Part shown: piece by piece, positions 5,358-5,390 of the stretch
Layout: every line of letters starts with the position of its first letter
Numbering within the stretch: position 1 is the stretch's first letter
DNA from: CBDUUP01 sp965370435
GTDB taxonomy: Bacteria; Chloroflexota; Anaerolineae; Anaerolineales; UBA11579
Length of the DNA stretch: 5,390 bases
Direction of reading: 5' to 3'
Assembly (NCBI GenBank): GCA_965370435.1
Contig: CBDUUP010000310.1
Location: 1 to 5,390 of the forward strand
Position numbers and translations under genes: made by a program
Notes under the pieces: generated by a model
Databases searched by the model: none
What the model saw: the letters and a program-made list of their open reading frames with translations, nothing else
What the model was told of the DNA's origin: nothing

Positions 5358-5390
5358 ATAAATGTTTTTAGGTTTTTCTTCGTGTCTTGG

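Larger units (their letters stand above)
5054..5390. other. Gene-free tail made of small repeats
   Basis: I find no coding region or RNA gene in these 337 nt. They contain, in order, a short inverted-repeat element (5085-5187), a C-rich tract (5204-5230), a REP-like palindrome (5256-5280) and an AT-rich stretch with a degenerate 9-nt tandem repeat (5331-5357). No classical hairpin-plus-T-tract terminator follows the hydrolase gene; the inverted-repeat element beginning 31 nt after its stop codon is the nearest strong structure. Confidence 0.6.

Overview
The window looks like an ordinary chromosomal segment from a bacterium of moderate GC content. The protein styles suggest Chloroflexota, perhaps Anaerolineae: a DegS/NarX-type kinase with a six-helix N-terminus, a PduO-type cobalamin adenosyltransferase and a large GT-C-like membrane protein. 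This assignment is an impression from sequence style, not a search result.

Layout. Positions 1-1125 (minus strand) hold the first 375 codons of a polytopic membrane protein that runs off the left edge, probably a GT-C/ArnT-type glycosyltransferase. Positions 1126-1359 are non-coding and hold that gene's promoter and a strong 29-nt hairpin that may end the next gene's transcript. Positions 1360-1923 (minus) encode a PduO-type ATP:cob(I)alamin adenosyltransferase. Positions 1924-2060 are a divergent promoter region. Positions 2061-3803 (plus) encode a membrane-bound HisKA_3 histidine kinase, followed with a 1-nt overlap by a four-helix membrane protein of unknown function (3803-4207). After 66 nt comes an alpha/beta hydrolase (4274-5053) with a clear Shine-Dalgarno site. 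Positions 5054-5390 have no gene and form a mosaic of small repeats: a MITE-like inverted-repeat element, a G-quadruplex-capable C-rich tract, a GTAG-headed REP-like palindrome and a short degenerate 9-nt tandem repeat.

How the parts work together. The kinase and the small membrane protein are almost certainly co-translated, and the hydrolase may share their transcript. No response regulator is present, so the kinase output is unknown here. The adenosyltransferase stands alone and would supply adenosylcobalamin to enzymes encoded elsewhere.

The most notable pattern is that all three genes with a recognisable promoter (the membrane protein, the adenosyltransferase and the kinase) have the -10 box 6-8 nt before the ATG. 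This predicts leaderless, or nearly leaderless, mRNAs. The two internal cistrons do not show this; one is coupled by overlap and the other has a Shine-Dalgarno site. I do not see a new multi-gene defence or biosynthetic system in this window.
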